Below are positions 29,562 through 30,211 of a stretch of DNA of 30,211 bases, in pieces. Position numbers and translations under genes: made by a program. Source of the stretch: Holophagae bacterium (lineage in GTDB: Bacteria; Acidobacteriota; Thermoanaerobaculia; Thermoanaerobaculales; Sulfomarinibacteraceae); contig DAOWGJ010000360.1 in the NCBI GenBank assembly GCA_030637505.1, positions 1-30,211 of the forward strand. The letters are read 5' to 3'. The number at the start of each line of letters is the position of its first letter. Position 1 is the stretch's first letter. Below the pieces are notes generated by a model that worked only from the letters and a program-made list of their open reading frames with translations, searched no databases and was not told where the DNA came from.

Positions 29562-30211
29562 CTACCTGTAGAACTCCCTGATTCCAGAGACGACGTATTC
29601 GATCTGTTCGTCGGTCAGTTCAGGATAGAGGGGGAGGGACAGAATCTCGCCGCGAAGGCCGGTGGCGACGGGATAACTCTCCGGGCCTCCAGCGTCCTGG
29701 CGATAGGCGGGCAATTCGGCCATAGTCTGGGGATAATGAATGCTCGTGGCGATGTCCTTCGAGGCCAGGTGTTCCCGCAGGGCATCCCTTTCTTGAGCCC
29801 GTACGACGTAGAGGTGAAAGACGTGCTCACCATCCTCGGGAAGCTCGGGACAGACGACGCCGTCGACGCCTTGCAGGAGACGGGAGTACCTGCGGGCGTG
29901 CCCTCTCCGCAGCTCGCACCAGCGCTCCAGATGCATCAGTTTGACCGAGAGCACCGCCGCCTGAAGGCCGTCCAATCGCGAGTTGATGCCCTCGAACTCG
30001 TGCCCGTATTTCGTCGAGCGGCCATGATTGGCGAATTTCCTGGCATACGCCGCGAGGTCGTCGTCCGACGTGAGGATTGCCCCGGCATCGCCGTAGGCGC
30101 CGAGGTTCTTGCCGGGATAGAAGCTGAAGGTCGAGGCATCACCGAAGGCGCCGGCAACGGTAGCACCCACACGGGCGCCGTTAGCGTGGGCGGCATCTTC
30201 AACGACCTTGA
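29562..30211 (-). CDS. DegT/DnrJ/EryC1-family sugar aminotransferase (5' end outside window)
   Basis: The visible 216 residues are the C-terminal half to two-thirds of a PLP-dependent sugar aminotransferase. The frame enters at the window edge with KVVEDAAHANGARVG, the family's cofactor-pocket Asp region, followed by the PLP lysine in FSFYPGKNLGAYGDAGA. NHGRSTKYGHEFEGINSRLDGLQAAVL and FHLYVVRA are further DegT hallmarks, as is IATSIHYPQTMAELPAY. Such enzymes transfer an amino group from glutamate to a 3- or 4-keto NDP-sugar, feeding envelope glycans; the product cannot be told. The start lies beyond 30211. It is convergent with the GT4-like gene and separated from it only by the palindromic element. 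Confidence 0.93.
   Translation of the reverse strand, partial: KVVEDAAHANGARVGATVAGAFGDASTFSFYPGKNLGAYGDAGAILTSDDDLAAYARKFANHGRSTKYGHEFEGINSRLDGLQAAVLSVKLMHLERWCELRRGHARRYSRLLQGVDGVVCPELPEDGEHVFHLYVVRAQERDALREHLASKDIATSIHYPQTMAELPAYRQDAGGPESYPVATGLRGEILSLPLYPELTDEQIEYVVSGIREFYR

Overview
The window is a gene-dense, GC-rich bacterial chromosome segment (about 60% G+C by eye) with no rRNA, tRNA, prophage or CRISPR. The gene set fits a Gram-negative, probably Acidobacteriota-like organism: a carboxypeptidase-regulatory/TonB-type beta-barrel, a TldD/TldE pair, SelA, an MXAN_5187-type domain protein, a DUF6483-type protein, an FG-GAP propeller with a 'GFENG..EW' tail, and a short C-terminal tail resembling acidobacterial VWFA-related proteins. 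This assignment is inference; no phylogenetic marker was tested.

Layout. 1-118: tail of a (+) gene. 119-316: repeat and hairpin island. 317-6483 (-): a tightly coupled operon, carboxyltransferase -> biotin carboxylase -> biotin carrier protein -> outer-membrane barrel, joined by ATGA-type overlaps. 6484-6602: divergent promoter region whose two -10 boxes form one inverted repeat. 6603-10526 (+): tldD-like, tldE-like and an SGNH-hydrolase-like gene. 10606-11673 (+): YchF-like GTPase, with its stop overlapping the stop of a convergent TPR gene. 11670-13195 (-): MXAN_5187-type gene then TPR gene. 13411-16658 (+): selA coupled to a GT-C type membrane glycosyltransferase. 16690-18366 (-) and 18543-20669 (+): two more multi-spanning GT-C type genes, the second with a C-terminal TPR module and a possible leader peptide. 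20730-25863 (-): envelope-polysaccharide operon (GT2, WecA-like, UGM-like FAD enzyme, GT4) ending in a prepilin peptidase. 25965-27257 (-): secreted seven-bladed FG-GAP protein. 27402-29373 (+): DUF6483-type gene and a second GT4-like gene. 29374-29557: a palindromic MITE-like element filling the convergent gap. 29562-30211 (-): DegT-family sugar aminotransferase cut by the window edge.

Themes. About half of the window serves envelope glycan assembly (WecA initiation, GT2/GT4 transferases, UGM-like mutase, GT-C transferases, DegT aminotransferase, possibly the SGNH protein). Housekeeping or metabolic units (acyl-CoA carboxylase, YchF, SelA, TldD/E) are interleaved. The most striking non-coding signals are: (i) five genes with a -10-like hexamer 6-7 nt before the start codon and no Shine-Dalgarno, implying leaderless mRNAs, beside a second class with -10 box, 5' UTR and SD; (ii) the symmetric divergent promoter at 6574-6596; (iii) the 184-bp palindromic element at 29374-29557; and (iv) short 'word-like' repeats, one of which is translated into the signal peptide of the barrel gene.
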